A stretch of 64,000 nucleotides of DNA, taken from assembly GCF_003073045.1 (NCBI RefSeq), contig NC_037591.1:24213319-24277318 (forward strand), written 5' to 3'. The stretch's first letter is position 1, and each line of letters begins with the position of its first letter. Source of the DNA: Pomacea canaliculata. Taxonomy: Eukaryota > Mollusca > Gastropoda > Architaenioglossa > Ampullariidae. The position numbers and the translations under genes are program-made. Positions 35,723-46,841 of the stretch are shown piece after piece. The notes beneath the pieces were generated by a model. It saw nothing but the letters and a program-made list of their open reading frames with translations, did not search any database and was not told the DNA's origin.

Positions 35723-38700
35723 ACCTCAAGCTTATTGCTCTGTAGACAACCCCAGCCGACGACGATGGCGATGGCGACAACGACAAAGAAAGAAGAGAAA
35801 GACTAAGCAACGGAGCGTGAAGCAAAGGAAGATCACCACAGACAGAAAGTGGAGATCAGACCAAATCGTGTTTAAAGCACGTACACGCACATCAGTCTCT
35901 CACCTATGTAAGCATAGATAAAGCGGCTATCTCACCTGGATATACCTGGAGATACCTCCAGCACAGAGACCATTTAAATATCACTTTAAGAACCAACTTC
36001 AGGTGACCATGAGATAATGTAGTCATTTTTTAGTTAGCCCGGCACTGTTCTTGATAAATGAATCTCATTTCTTTCTCGGTGACAAGAGGTCAATATTATT
36101 TTCTTGAAAAATAAAAGATTTTATTCATCCCAGAAGGAGATTTATGGCAGATCGAGATAAAAGCACAAAAAATAGACTAATAACAGGTACAAACCTAAAC
36201 ATTTGAGCCAACTGCTTCATGACAGGTTGTGTTTGGGCCATGTACATTGTGAAACACACTTACAAGTCTCGTGCACATGGGCCTTATGCGCTAAATATCC
36301 TACAAATACTTTAGTTTGAAAATATATCTTACCTTTCTTACCTTTTGTCGAACAGAAGAAACTATGTACACGTCTACAACCACATACCTTGTGACATACC
36401 TGGAAAGGCAACAGCACGATGAGTAGGGAGCTATTTTCGTACGAAACAGAGGAAATTCCTAGAAACTGATTTTAGTTTTCGTTTTCGGTAAGTTCTTTTG
36501 TCAGCTTAGATCATCGAAGGTTTTGGCTTTAACAGTTAGAACGACTCCCAGCACAATGCTTCTCCTCAACCTTCTCATTTCCGTTTATTTCTACTTTCAA
36601 CTTGTCATCCTCTACTGAATCATGAAGATGTTAGTTTATTATTACAATATATACCAGCAGAGGTTAAGCTCAAGGTTTATGTCACTGTGCAGTGTTGGTG
36701 TGAACAGTAAAGCAATATTATGATCTGCGAGTAGCATGCGAAAGATTTCCGTCCTCAAAACAAAACTCTAACTAAACGATAGTTGTATTCCACGCGATAA
36801 TAATATACAAAATAAACTGCGCATAAATGCTAAAACTTACCGATAAGTATATATATATTTACTGACTGAGCAGATCACGAACCAGGTAAAAAAAAGGTTC
36901 AGTTAAAAAGGTATTGGAACATATCAAAGCACTGTTCAGTCTACTGAACTGCTAAAGCGATTCGCATGTAAACCTAATAATGCCAAATGTCGGTTACTAT
37001 TTGACGCGAAACATAAACCCATTACAAATATATAAGTATATGAATAAAAATATATAAAAGATTCTTACCTTTGTAGAAATTTAGTAAGGGACTACATGCA
37101 GCTGAGGTGCACGCCACCTGTTTGTAATAAAGATAATCACAGGAGTGGAAGGAGATTTGTTTTTATTTAGCAGGACGCAGTGCTCGCGGTTATTTTCAGT
37201 AACTGACTTCAGTTTCGCTAACGGGAGTTTCTACTTTCGCTTTATGGCAACCAAAGTTTTGACTGAAATAAGGTGAAGTGAAAAACAAGTAAATTAAAAC
37301 AGCAGTTGATGTTGGCAAATCAACTTCTACACCCCGGCAGTGTTTTGAGAGTCCACAATACAGTCTACATTGTATCCGAAGTCCGTGTCACTCCTTCAGT
37401 AAATCATAGGAACACATTTCCCTATTGCTGAAGCACAAATTTTAAGCAATATTGATATGCATTCAATACCTTGTTATTGAATTATTTAATTTAGATGTGA
37501 GTTGCCGAATGTAGTTCATGAAATGTCTTACCAATATGTGTATAAGTCTATTATTCTGTCGACCAGAGCCTGCATTGCCTATACATGTACTCATAAACTG
37601 TTCAGGCCGATCTTGAGAGATTGTTATTACAACACGGGTATCGTCTGGCCGATTGTCAGGTTTCATCCAACATGTAGCTGCCTGCAGCTCTGTGAGTTCT
37701 GTAAACCTGTCTGGAAACAGTAACTCGTATCAGACAGTTCTTGACATCGCTCTGTTGCTTCCCCTATTTCATGTTTTCCTCAACCAGCAGGTCCTCCCTT
37801 GTACACTCCAAATGATGAGGAAGGGAGCTCATCGTGTTTGAACTCGTTTTTTTTAAAGTCATTAATTGAAAGAGAGAACGGACAGTTGTATGGCGCAAAA
37901 TACTGCGCAGTCACGGTTCGTGGAAAAGGTCTCATGCCACTTCACAAATTAGTTTGTGTAGACTCATTTCTGATTGTCACACCTTACACAATCAGATACT
38001 GAGTCTACGACAGATACACGGGGTCTGAGTAAAGGACGGTCTTCTCTGGACGACAGTCTAAGTCAATGAATAAATCCCTTCATCCACTTGGTTTATTGAA
38101 TTCTCTACCACAAAGGACTACTGCACGTATGAGTATCAGGAAAGAATAAATGGAGTATGAGTTCAAGTGTAAGTCATGATAAAACTAAACAGTAATCTCA
38201 TGATGTGTGGGTAACATGTGATATTGTGTCGTGTACTTCTCACTCACCATTTACGGTGATGTGGAGATATTTGAACTTTCCTTTCGTCTTGTATCTTGAC
38301 CCATCTGTACCAAGGAGAAATGGTTGTGTCTCTTCTGTTTGTTACACTTAATTAAATAACTTACTTTTCACTTGACGAAGCCTTCTTATTGTTATCTTTT
38401 AATGCTATGTTCGAATGCCATTATTTGTTTGTAATTAGCTATAGGTTTTGCAGGTTTTCATCTTGCTGCGTAGACGCACTTCAGTGAGGTTATAAGACTC
38501 GTGTGATGTGCCGACAGGGTAAAGAATAAATTGCACTTGAGATCTCTTTTTATGCAAATTATTTGTCGTCTTTCTCTGTGTATATATATATATGGCACTC
38601 ATACACATATAACGTGTCACATTCTCTTTCAAAGTCAGACTAACCACTCACTGTGGCGCTTTGGAAGCACGAGTTGTCCACCCTCTGTCTAGTATCGTGG

Positions 38701-39582
38701 TATATTTAATTTCAAAATAAGAGTTATTCCGACATTGGTGGTTTCTCAATTAGACATGGATTTGCACTCCAACAACCGAAAATGACAAAAAATAGTAAGC
38801 AATGTTTACATTCTAATATGTATTCTAATAAATATGTTTGTTGTGCAGTTTATGTTTGTATATTATGAACTTATCATTCTTCTCATTTCTATTCTCATTC
38901 TCCGTCCCATAGAGTTAAAATCGTTCATTTGAATTTAGTAGAACAAAACAATCTAGTCACACCACGTTAATGTTTCAAAATGCTCTTTAAAATTGTGTTT
39001 CACAGAAGGTTGTCTTTAATGTTGATTACTGGTTAATAATATATAAAAAAAACAAGAGGTCGCGAGTTTCTGGCCTTGGTTTGCTGGGAAGATTGATTTA
39101 AAAAAATAGTAACTATTTTCAGTAACAGCTGTTCAAAAAACTACGAACAAGACCGACTATATCCGTACATCTGAAACCACATCATCACACGTGAAGGACA
39201 TGTATTATGAAAGAACTGTTTCAGTTCTTAGCCACTCTGACCCCATGCATGTCCAGACCATCATGGAATACATTATCGTATAAAGTGGTACATAAACAGT
39301 TAAGAATACATTCAGAGAAAGGAGTTTGCAGGATAAATCATTTTTGTACAGAAGCATGCACCGATGCATTAGATACTAATGTTGAACTTTCGTTTTATAA
39401 ACAAGCAGTACATTACTTTCACATCGATAAGTGTACCTCATTAACAATGATATTTTTTGACACGAGTAATTCACTACCTTCCTTCTTATGAGCATTTTAA
39501 AAACTTATTTTATTAAGACTTATTTTTTTTTTAATCTGTACAAAATCTCCCTAAATTTTTTTTTTGAGTTGTAATAATATCT
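35723..39582. other. Distal 5' flank of copy 5; extra donor-like sites, no gene
   Basis: Shared with 47350-50935. It has further minus-strand donor sites that recur in the duplicate: GTAAGATA near 36335 (also 47755 and 59190), GTAAGTTTT near 36838, and GTAAGAATC near 37068 (also 48463). These could be alternative first exons. Reading frames here are short and not conserved. Its left edge and 38520-38730 are also found at 59340-59510, next to copy 8. Confidence 0.4.
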
Positions 39583-39890
39583 CTCACTCGTAGAACACTC
39601 CACACCTGCTGTCATGGCGCAGGGATCAGTTCTGGGAAAACAAACCATATATGGGAAGCTTTTAATTATTTATAGAGCACAGCCATGACTAGAATGTGAC
39701 ATCATGTTTGTAGATGTCCATAGTGAGTGACTCTATTATCCCAAAGTTCATGTTCTCATTGTATAGGAATGAACTAAAGTACGATTAGTTTACAATTATG
39801 GTCAAACTATTATTTAATCACACATCGATCTTGAAAAATTACTGTTATTTTAAGCACATTTATAGACCTCGCCCTCTGGTGGAAATTCCC
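39583..39890 (-). promoter_or_regulatory. Type B promoter candidate upstream of copy 5, partly eroded
   Basis: kB consensus 39881-39890, CTCF-like motif 39869-39882 (one mismatch at its first base), TATAAATA 39667-39674, perfect CArG box CCATATATGG after AAACAAA, and STAT-type TTCTGGGAA at 39630-39638. The IRF-like core is changed and the donor now reads GTGAGA, shifted by one base relative to the other copies. Confidence 0.4.
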
Positions 39891-41702
39891 GATTTCATAG
39901 TAGATGTTTCAAGTAACCACCAACTCGTTCATAATAATAATAACAAATTGAACTTAATACCGGAGATATTGCAACCATATAGACAATATTGTTGCTCGTT
40001 ACACATTATACTAATTACTATCGACGATTACAAAGAAAGAGTGAGCACTGCATTAGGTAAAAAGAGATAACTACAGATATAAAGTCAATCATAGATAAAA
40101 TCGATCTTGTTTTTTTATACAATTGAGTAACATGTAACTAGAGACTTGTGCTACGTTCTGTAGACATCACCTGACTGGCATAATTAGGACTTTATCTGAC
40201 ATTTATAAACCAACAACATCTTGTAGGAGGCAGAGCTACGAAGAGTGTTTTACATGTGAGTGATTAGTAAATGAGGATAAATGACCTTATAGGGTCAAAG
40301 GTGTAGTACTCCGCTACATAGAAAAAATCCCCAGGCCTCCAACCCCGATGGCCCTCCTACATTAGGACTGAAAATACTACACTACAGACTTGAAACACAA
40401 TATCTGCATGAGTAATTAAATCCCTTCCTATGGACTACATTCCCTTGGTATCTTCTCTGTACCTCAAACCTTCGTAATACCGGAGCAGAGAATAAGTCAT
40501 AAAAAGCATATCACTAAAATAATATACAGAGAAATATACAGCATGTGTGTAGGTGTGAAAGAGAGAGTTTATTATACCAGTGTGTGTCATAGAGATTCAT
40601 TGTTTTTAATTATTGTAATATAACCAAAATAGTATCTTGTGATATAATAAAATAAATTGTAGACAATTTTAATTCCATGGCTATATTTTATTATCCAGTT
40701 TAAATAACATGCAACTCGTTACTACATGTCTCTAGTTTGGAGTCTGTTGTGGCTTTTTCACAAGAGAATAACATGCTTTAAATAGGTGTGAAATATAGAG
40801 CACTAGTAGTTTTGTGCAGGCTCAACTAAGGACCAGTAGATTTTATAACACAAAAGGCATGAGGTGAAATAAAGAACTTTACTATTTATCTATCAAGAGT
40901 ACAACCTTTTAAAAGAAAGTTAAATGTGAAACCAATAAATGCACTTACAGTATTACATATATCATACATAAAACAGTTCAAACATTTTTGCATCAGTTTT
41001 CACGCTTTAACAGTTAAAAGACCGAATAAGTAAAAAATTAAAATTAAACCATCAAATCAATCCACTTGACATTTTCCTTCTGAATATGAAGATAACTGAC
41101 GTGTAAATTATAAAATAATATAACACGACATCCAGACACAGAAATGAACTAAATTTCTCAAACCAAATTTTTAATTTATTTATAAATACATTTCGATACA
41201 ACTTTTTCTCAGCTTTAAGCGCTCTGTGCAGCGCTAGCATTCTAAAGTAACACATCAACACAAAAAATTGTATCCACACCTCTTTCTCTGCAATATACTA
41301 GAACAAATGAATACAATTTACACGAGTTAACATGTGAAATAAAGAATGGAAATTCTTGTTAAAAAAGTAAAACCAAAGCACATACGCTCAGCAATCCCCA
41401 CGATGTTTAAGCACTACTTACAGTCGTGGATTATAAGATTCTGAAAGAAATATTTTGGGCACGAAATGACATTTTCAGCGGATTGGCAAAATGAATCGAC
41501 TGGTTTGCCGTACAGACTTTTGTTCCTTTCGTCAAAAACAGAGAAATGACAAATATTTGAGAAATTAGCATCATGTAACAAATTAAATAAAAATACAGTG
41601 ATTTATCAGCAAAAATAATGAAGGTTACAGGCGTTCCCAATAACCATTATTTCAGTAGTAAGTGTTTAGTTATATGTTATGTGTGAGAACAGTAAACTAA
41701 GA

Positions 41703-42148
41703 CAGTGATGCCCAACCTTTTTCGGCCTACGGGCCATATACATTTCAGACATGCGTGTCAGGGGCCGCTTCACCGCAAAAAATACAAAAAAAATAAAAAA
41801 AAAATAGAGCAGATACCATTTTTATTAGAAACAAGCTGTACTTACCATTAATTATGTACTAATTAGTGGGATATTTGAAGTTGTTTACCGAAACCAACTT
41901 CTGAATCTCCGGCCTCATCGTAGAGACACCAAGTCGGAGAACTGAATCGAAATGTTCGTCCATCGAAAAAAAGATTGGGAAACGCCCCTACGTAGGGATA
42001 AATACTTCTTCCATTTTTTTTCGTTTTTTAGGTCTTTTTTTATTACTAACATGCCGATTTCCTGCACTGTGGGCAGAAGTTTCGCGGGCCGGATGGCACC
42101 GCGTCGCGTGCCGGATATGGCCCGCGGGCCGTAGGTTGTGCATCCCTG
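41703..42148. mobile_element. hAT-type MITE (first copy)
   Basis: 446 bp with imperfect 15-bp terminal inverted repeats (CAGTGATGCCCAACC and CAGGGATGCACAACC) and a perfect 8-bp target duplication AACTAAGA (41695-41702, 42149-42156), the size typical of hAT elements. The empty site AACTAAGATATCC is present in the flanks of copies 3, 4 and 5. It contains no transposase. Confidence 0.85.
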
Positions 42149-42461
42149 AACTAAGATATCCAGAACATTGTACAGGAGTGCATTACTATACACCTTGACA
42201 AAAAACGAAACATCAAGGTCTGTAAGAAAAAGCAAGTAGGCATCACTCTTTCTGTAAAACATTTTAAACAATTCTCTTTTAAAAATCGAGTCATTATGTT
42301 ATCCACATTATATTATCTACACAAAAAAAATAGTAAAAATAGAAATGACAGGCCACAGCCCCGTCACGTGCTTGTGTCCCGCAGCCTTCAGGTGAACAGG
42401 AGCTTGGAATGGTGAGTAGACAGTAGCTAAAATGTGTAAGTGCAGAAAGGTAAATCCATTT

Positions 42462-42940
42462 GCAGGAAAGAAATCAACTGACCACATTACTCCTGTACTT
42501 CGTGACCTACATTGGCTTCCTGTGGAGAAGCGAATTGAGCACAAATTGTTAACCTTAACCTATGGCTGTCTTCACGACCTTACGCCTGTCTATCTACAAG
42601 AACTCATTCGCTGTTACCAACCCCAGCGGAACCTTCGTTCAGCAGCACACTTCAGACTTGAACGACCGAGTGTTCAGTCAGGGAATGCTAATAAGAAGAC
42701 TGCGGGTTTCAGATCCTTCTCCAATGTAGCCCCTCTTTTGTGGAACTCGCTTCCCCTCTCGACCAAGGAGTCTGATAGTATTGCATCTTTCAAGAAAAAT
42801 CTTAAGACTCACTTGTTTAAACTTTTTTGAAGTTTTCATTTGACCTGCAGTTTGGTGGCTGCTGGGATCACCGCGCATTGAGCGCATCTTTGTGATGCGG
42901 TTACTAGCGCGCTATAAAACTACATCATCATCATCATCAT
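42462..42940 (+). mobile_element. 5'-truncated L2/CR1-like LINE, 3' end only
   Basis: The open frame 42432-42830 encodes the C-terminal region that follows the reverse transcriptase in CR1/L2-type LINEs: HITPVLRDLHWLPVEKRI, LLTLTYGCLHDLTPVYLQEL, LRSAAHFRL, APLLWNSLPLS and FKKNLKTHLFKLF. The 3' UTR ends GCGCGCTATAAAA followed by (CAT)n. Short target duplications (AATCCATTT-like) bracket it. It inserted at the stop codon of the TRIM-like gene and supplies the C-terminus of copy 6. Confidence 0.85.
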
Positions 42941-44879
42941 CCATTTCATAAATGTCAGCAAGATAGTTTAGGACCAAACCATCGCCACATCCAATAAGCA
43001 GGTGGCCGTTAAGGTCAAGGTTCAGAGCTGTGGGCCGCACAATGTTCCCACTTCCGGGCAGGTACCAGACGAACGTCAGGCCAGTCGAACTGACTTTTGT
43101 CACGTGCACACAGTCGTTCATCCAATCAGTGATCAGCAGCAAATTTTCGTTATAGAAGCAGACGTCTGTCGGGAAGAAGGGTTGTTTCGGTGACTCGTAG
43201 GTCGCTATGGGGTCATTAGACATGCTAGAGTAAAGTCGTACAACTCGGTCACCATTTTCCCGTGCATTCTCTTTACTCATCATTGCTTCATAACTTGAAT
43301 TTTCATCTTCATCTTGATTCTCCTCTTCGTCTACCACAGCAAAGTAAGATCCAGGAAGGTTTGCGTCAAAGTTATGTACTTTTTGTACCCTTGGAGAAAG
43401 CAGACGGTTGCCTAAATTACATGTTTCTTTTCCCTCTTCCTGTTTTAGCACCATTGGACTAATATAACATAAGCCCTCTGCATGATTCTGAAACATACCA
43501 AACATGCTTGTACTCTTGGAACCAAATGTCCTGATCTCTGAGTCTTTCCATTCCCAAAAATAAGATTTACGTGTGACGCATGTTATCCGCGTTTCACATG
43601 AGTGAACTATAACTTTAGAGCCTGCAGACCCCCAGTTCACGTATATTTCTTTGGAAAAGTCACCTCCTGTTCCTCCATAAATGACATCAATACTTTTATC
43701 CTCTCTTTGCCGAAGAGCGTGCACTTCCCTACTTTCCCTATCATCACATTGACCCAGGCATTCCATGTCCACGTTTTGTACAATCGGAAAGTCCAGTCTG
43801 ACTGGGATCCCAATCAACCTCTTGATGTCCTCTTTAATGTCGTTGGTGAAGTCGCCATGGAGGCCGGGACAGAAACACATATCAGGCAGTCTGTCTTCAA
43901 GTTCTTGTAGGCACTCGGAGCTTCCTTTTCCCTTTGTTATCTCTTTCTCCACCTGCAGGACCTCCGTGTCACTGGCCGAAGTCAGGGCCAGTGTGGTGCG
44001 GTTTTTAAGCTGAAGAAGGGAGTCAAGTTCGCTTTGTACTCGCTGTGTGTCAGAAGCCATTTCATCTTCCAAACTATTGGACATTTCTTCCAGTTGTTGG
44101 TGTGCTTGGTCATGATATTCTTTTGCCATTGCTACAATAAAGTCAAACCGGACTTGAATCTGTTGGAAATGGAAACAGTATTTCTGGATAAAATCTTTTA
44201 TATTTCATAAAAAGCATTATATTTTTAATCTTTTATTATTGTATACTCAAGAAGCCTCTTACAACAGTCTGTCGTGGTTTCTTCTCTGTGTGTTTGTGCT
44301 GTGGGTGAGAGAGAGAGAAATAAAAGAATAGAGGGAACATTTACCAACCTGTTTCGAATTTCCATTTCGCTTCTCTCGGGCTAGTTTCTGATTTCTTTTC
44401 AAACATTCTAATTGGTTTGTGACGTGGTCAATGGATTCCTCTAGACGATGCAGTTCCTGTTTAATGGTGTGCTGACAACGACTTGCGGCCTCGGACAGAT
44501 CTTCGGTTACATGCCCCTCGTGTCTAGTGAGCTTACATCTCATACAGATGGCTTGGTCACACTGTGTACAGTAGAATAGGACACGTTCTTTAGTGTGTAC
44601 AGGACACTTTGAATGGCTTTCATCTCTACGCGCCTGCTCTAGAGCTTCGTCCGTGAAGTAGAAGTTGACTTGTAGATCACACACACCACCTGGCGGTACA
44701 GTAGCAGGAGCTCTACAGGTAGGACACGGGATGGTGTTTCCATGGCGATTTGCCAGTTGCTCCAGGCACTCTAGACAGAAGGTGTGATGACAGGGCAGGA
44801 ATCTCGGAGATGTAAAAACTTCTGTGCATATTGCACATGTCATGTTTATCTGTACAAAAGCCATGTCTGAGGATGCCAT
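42912..44879 (-). CDS. TRIM-like gene copy 6, intact, with LINE-derived poly-Asp C-terminus
   Basis: Both exons are open; the predicted protein is 592 residues. Exon 1 is 44349-44879 (177 codons, start MASSDMAFVQ; donor CAG|GTTGGT). Exon 2 is 42912-44159 (acceptor CAACAG, first residues IQVRFDFIV). RING: CAIC, CHHTFC, CLEC, CPTC. B-box: CPVH, CTQC, CMRC, two His. Central motifs YGGTGGDFSK, VTRKSYFWEW and HNFDANLPGSYFAVVDE match copy 3, as do the NHL-like blades. Where copies 3-5 end in SEMY-stop, this one reads YEM followed by six Asp and VVL before a TAG. Those last ten codons and the stop come from the 3' end of a plus-strand L2/CR1-like LINE (42462-42940), whose ATC repeats are GAT codons on this strand. 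The candidate type A promoter is at 46746-46841 and type B at 50936-51236. Confidence 0.9.
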
Positions 44880-45470
44880 GATAGTGTGCCTGGAATCAAA
44901 TCAAGAGATTACGGGGATATTTCTCTACAGTTTACAAGAAAAGAAAAGCACGAGATTATAAGTTATTGAAATGCTTAACTTTCTTAGTCTATAACATATA
45001 CAAACAATTTTAGAGATGAAGTGTGTATTTTTATGGAAACTGGTTATTATTTTCCTTTTTAAGACTGTAGACAGAGGAAGTTAAACTGAAAAAATGGGTG
45101 ATACCTGTAATATAAAATACATGAAAACGTCTACTCCCTCACTCTCTGTTCCAGAAATGAATTAAGTGAGTAGTACATTAACATCTTTATCAGTGTAATC
45201 ACTGTTTTCTGAAGTGTTCCTCTCACTCAGAAACATGGAAGTCGCTCACTAAGTCATCTGCAATCACATTGCAGTGCTGCTGTCACTACCACACCACACA
45301 CAATGTTATTTGTCACAGTCACAACACAGCTTTTGTGATGGATGTATCCGTGAACTATCAAAGATGAGATTTTATTGTCAACTTACATTTCAAGCATTGG
45401 AAAAGCTGTTTGAGCAAGGGGCGTTAATTAATACCGTGAGTCACATTCCTGAAAGATTGTTTCACTATTG

Positions 45471-45800
45471 TGTAGAGGGCCGGTAGTCCGACGTTGTTAG
45501 GTTTTGGCATGCAAGAAAAGTGCTGATGAATGCGATCCCAAAGTTTACCCCGTCCCAGAGTTAGTATATAAGGGCAGGGCTGAGACGAAACGGGGAAGAA
45601 GAGACGTCGGCTGATCAGAGAGAGCGCAGACACGTGACAGTAGGCGACAGCCTGACAGCGCCTCTGGCGATGTGGAGCAGCCGTGGCCATTGTACAAACA
45701 CGTGTAATAAAGGTTCACACACCCGCTGACAAGTTCCTGCCTTTTGGTTGAGTGTTGGACTGTTGTGGTCACTGTTCGACCCCCTTACCACTCGGTTACA
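45471..45800 (+). mobile_element. Solo LTR (fossil LTR retrotransposon)
   Basis: A 330-bp block present only in the copy 6 flank; the same site is empty upstream of copies 3 and 7. It starts TGTAGAGG and ends GTTACA, is bracketed by ATTG (45467-45470 and 45801-45804), and contains TATATAAGG and AATAAA in plus orientation. No internal coding part is present. Superfamily not assigned. Its absence from paralogous units suggests it is young relative to the array. Confidence 0.7.
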
Positions 45801-46745
45801 ATTGTATCACGCGTGACACACTCCAACACATAAATGAACCCAACTTTCAGAATACATCCACATGAAAAAGTTTGCACAACAAGTTCATTGGATGCTAATA
45901 GGATTTCTTATCGTAAACTAGCAGTACATTACCTTCATACGTGTGTCATTCAAAAATAATTTATTTTAACATGCATTATTTACTGTGAACCTTGTAATTT
46001 CAATTTTATTATAAATGAACTTCAATAATTATTTAAAATCTGGAAATACCGAAAGTGCTTTAACCTTTAAGGGTTGGTATAATTCAAAACAATACTTTTA
46101 TAATCTCTTGAAAAAGACAGGATACATTTCGTACATTCATCATCTCAGAAGTATCAATTTTATTAAAGTATCATTTTAATTACATGAAACTTTTGTATCA
46201 TATTATGACACTTAGCAAACTAGACACCGCCCGACAATTTCAAAATATATTTTCAGGTAATGAGATGAAATCTTAATTTAATTCTACCACCTCAAATATC
46301 TACACCAAAGAAAAACTACTTGCCATTGCATTAACCTTTAATTAATCTTATTTAATTAATCTTATGTCCGAACGTTACTTTAGTTATTTCTGCCATGGCT
46401 TCAAGCAAATATCAAACTTTATCTAGTTTGTAACACGTTGTGGTGGAGGACGACGGGGAGAGATTGTCATAAGAAATGTCTGACACCACCAAGGGTCTGA
46501 GGTGCAATTATGTGATGATGAACAGTTTTCTAAGTAAGGACGAGCTGACTTCATGCGCCATACACTGGTCTCACTGAACTCACTGCTTCGTTTTGACAGC
46601 TGGTATTGTCAGTTGTATGAAAACAAAATACTGTCTATCGAACTACTAAAGCAATTCGCATACAGTAAGTCTTCACTCACATTAACTACAACCGACCCAA
46701 AGTGAGCTCCCTACAAAATAACCTACTTGAAGTAATAACTCTTAC

Positions 46746-46841
46746 CTGTATAACAGGTATAAAGAACAAACTGACGTCTACTGTAATGGCTCTGGAACCA
46801 GTTTTGAGAAAAGTAAAATACAGTAAAGGTTTCTATTTATA
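46746..46841 (-). promoter_or_regulatory. Type A promoter and 5' UTR exon candidate of copy 6
   Basis: TATAAATA on the minus strand at 46834-46841 and donor CAG|GTAAGA with the exon ending at 46746. It is collinear with the type A blocks of copies 3, 5 and 7 and lies 1.9 kb upstream of the copy 6 start codon. Confidence 0.45.

Larger units (their letters stand above)
36590..42960. repeat. Segmental duplication unit, left copy
   Basis: Collinear with about 47990-54400 at an offset of 11.3-11.4 kb. The LINE and MITE portions differ by only about 1 percent by eye, other parts by a few percent with small indels. The unit covers the distal 5' flank of copy 5 and the 3' flank of copy 6. Boundaries are approximate. 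Confidence 0.8.

Noticed and set aside
42432-42830. Intact-looking 132-codon plus-strand gene, repeated at 53777-54175
   Set aside because: It is the C-terminal end of an L2/CR1-type LINE protein, 5'-truncated, not a host gene.
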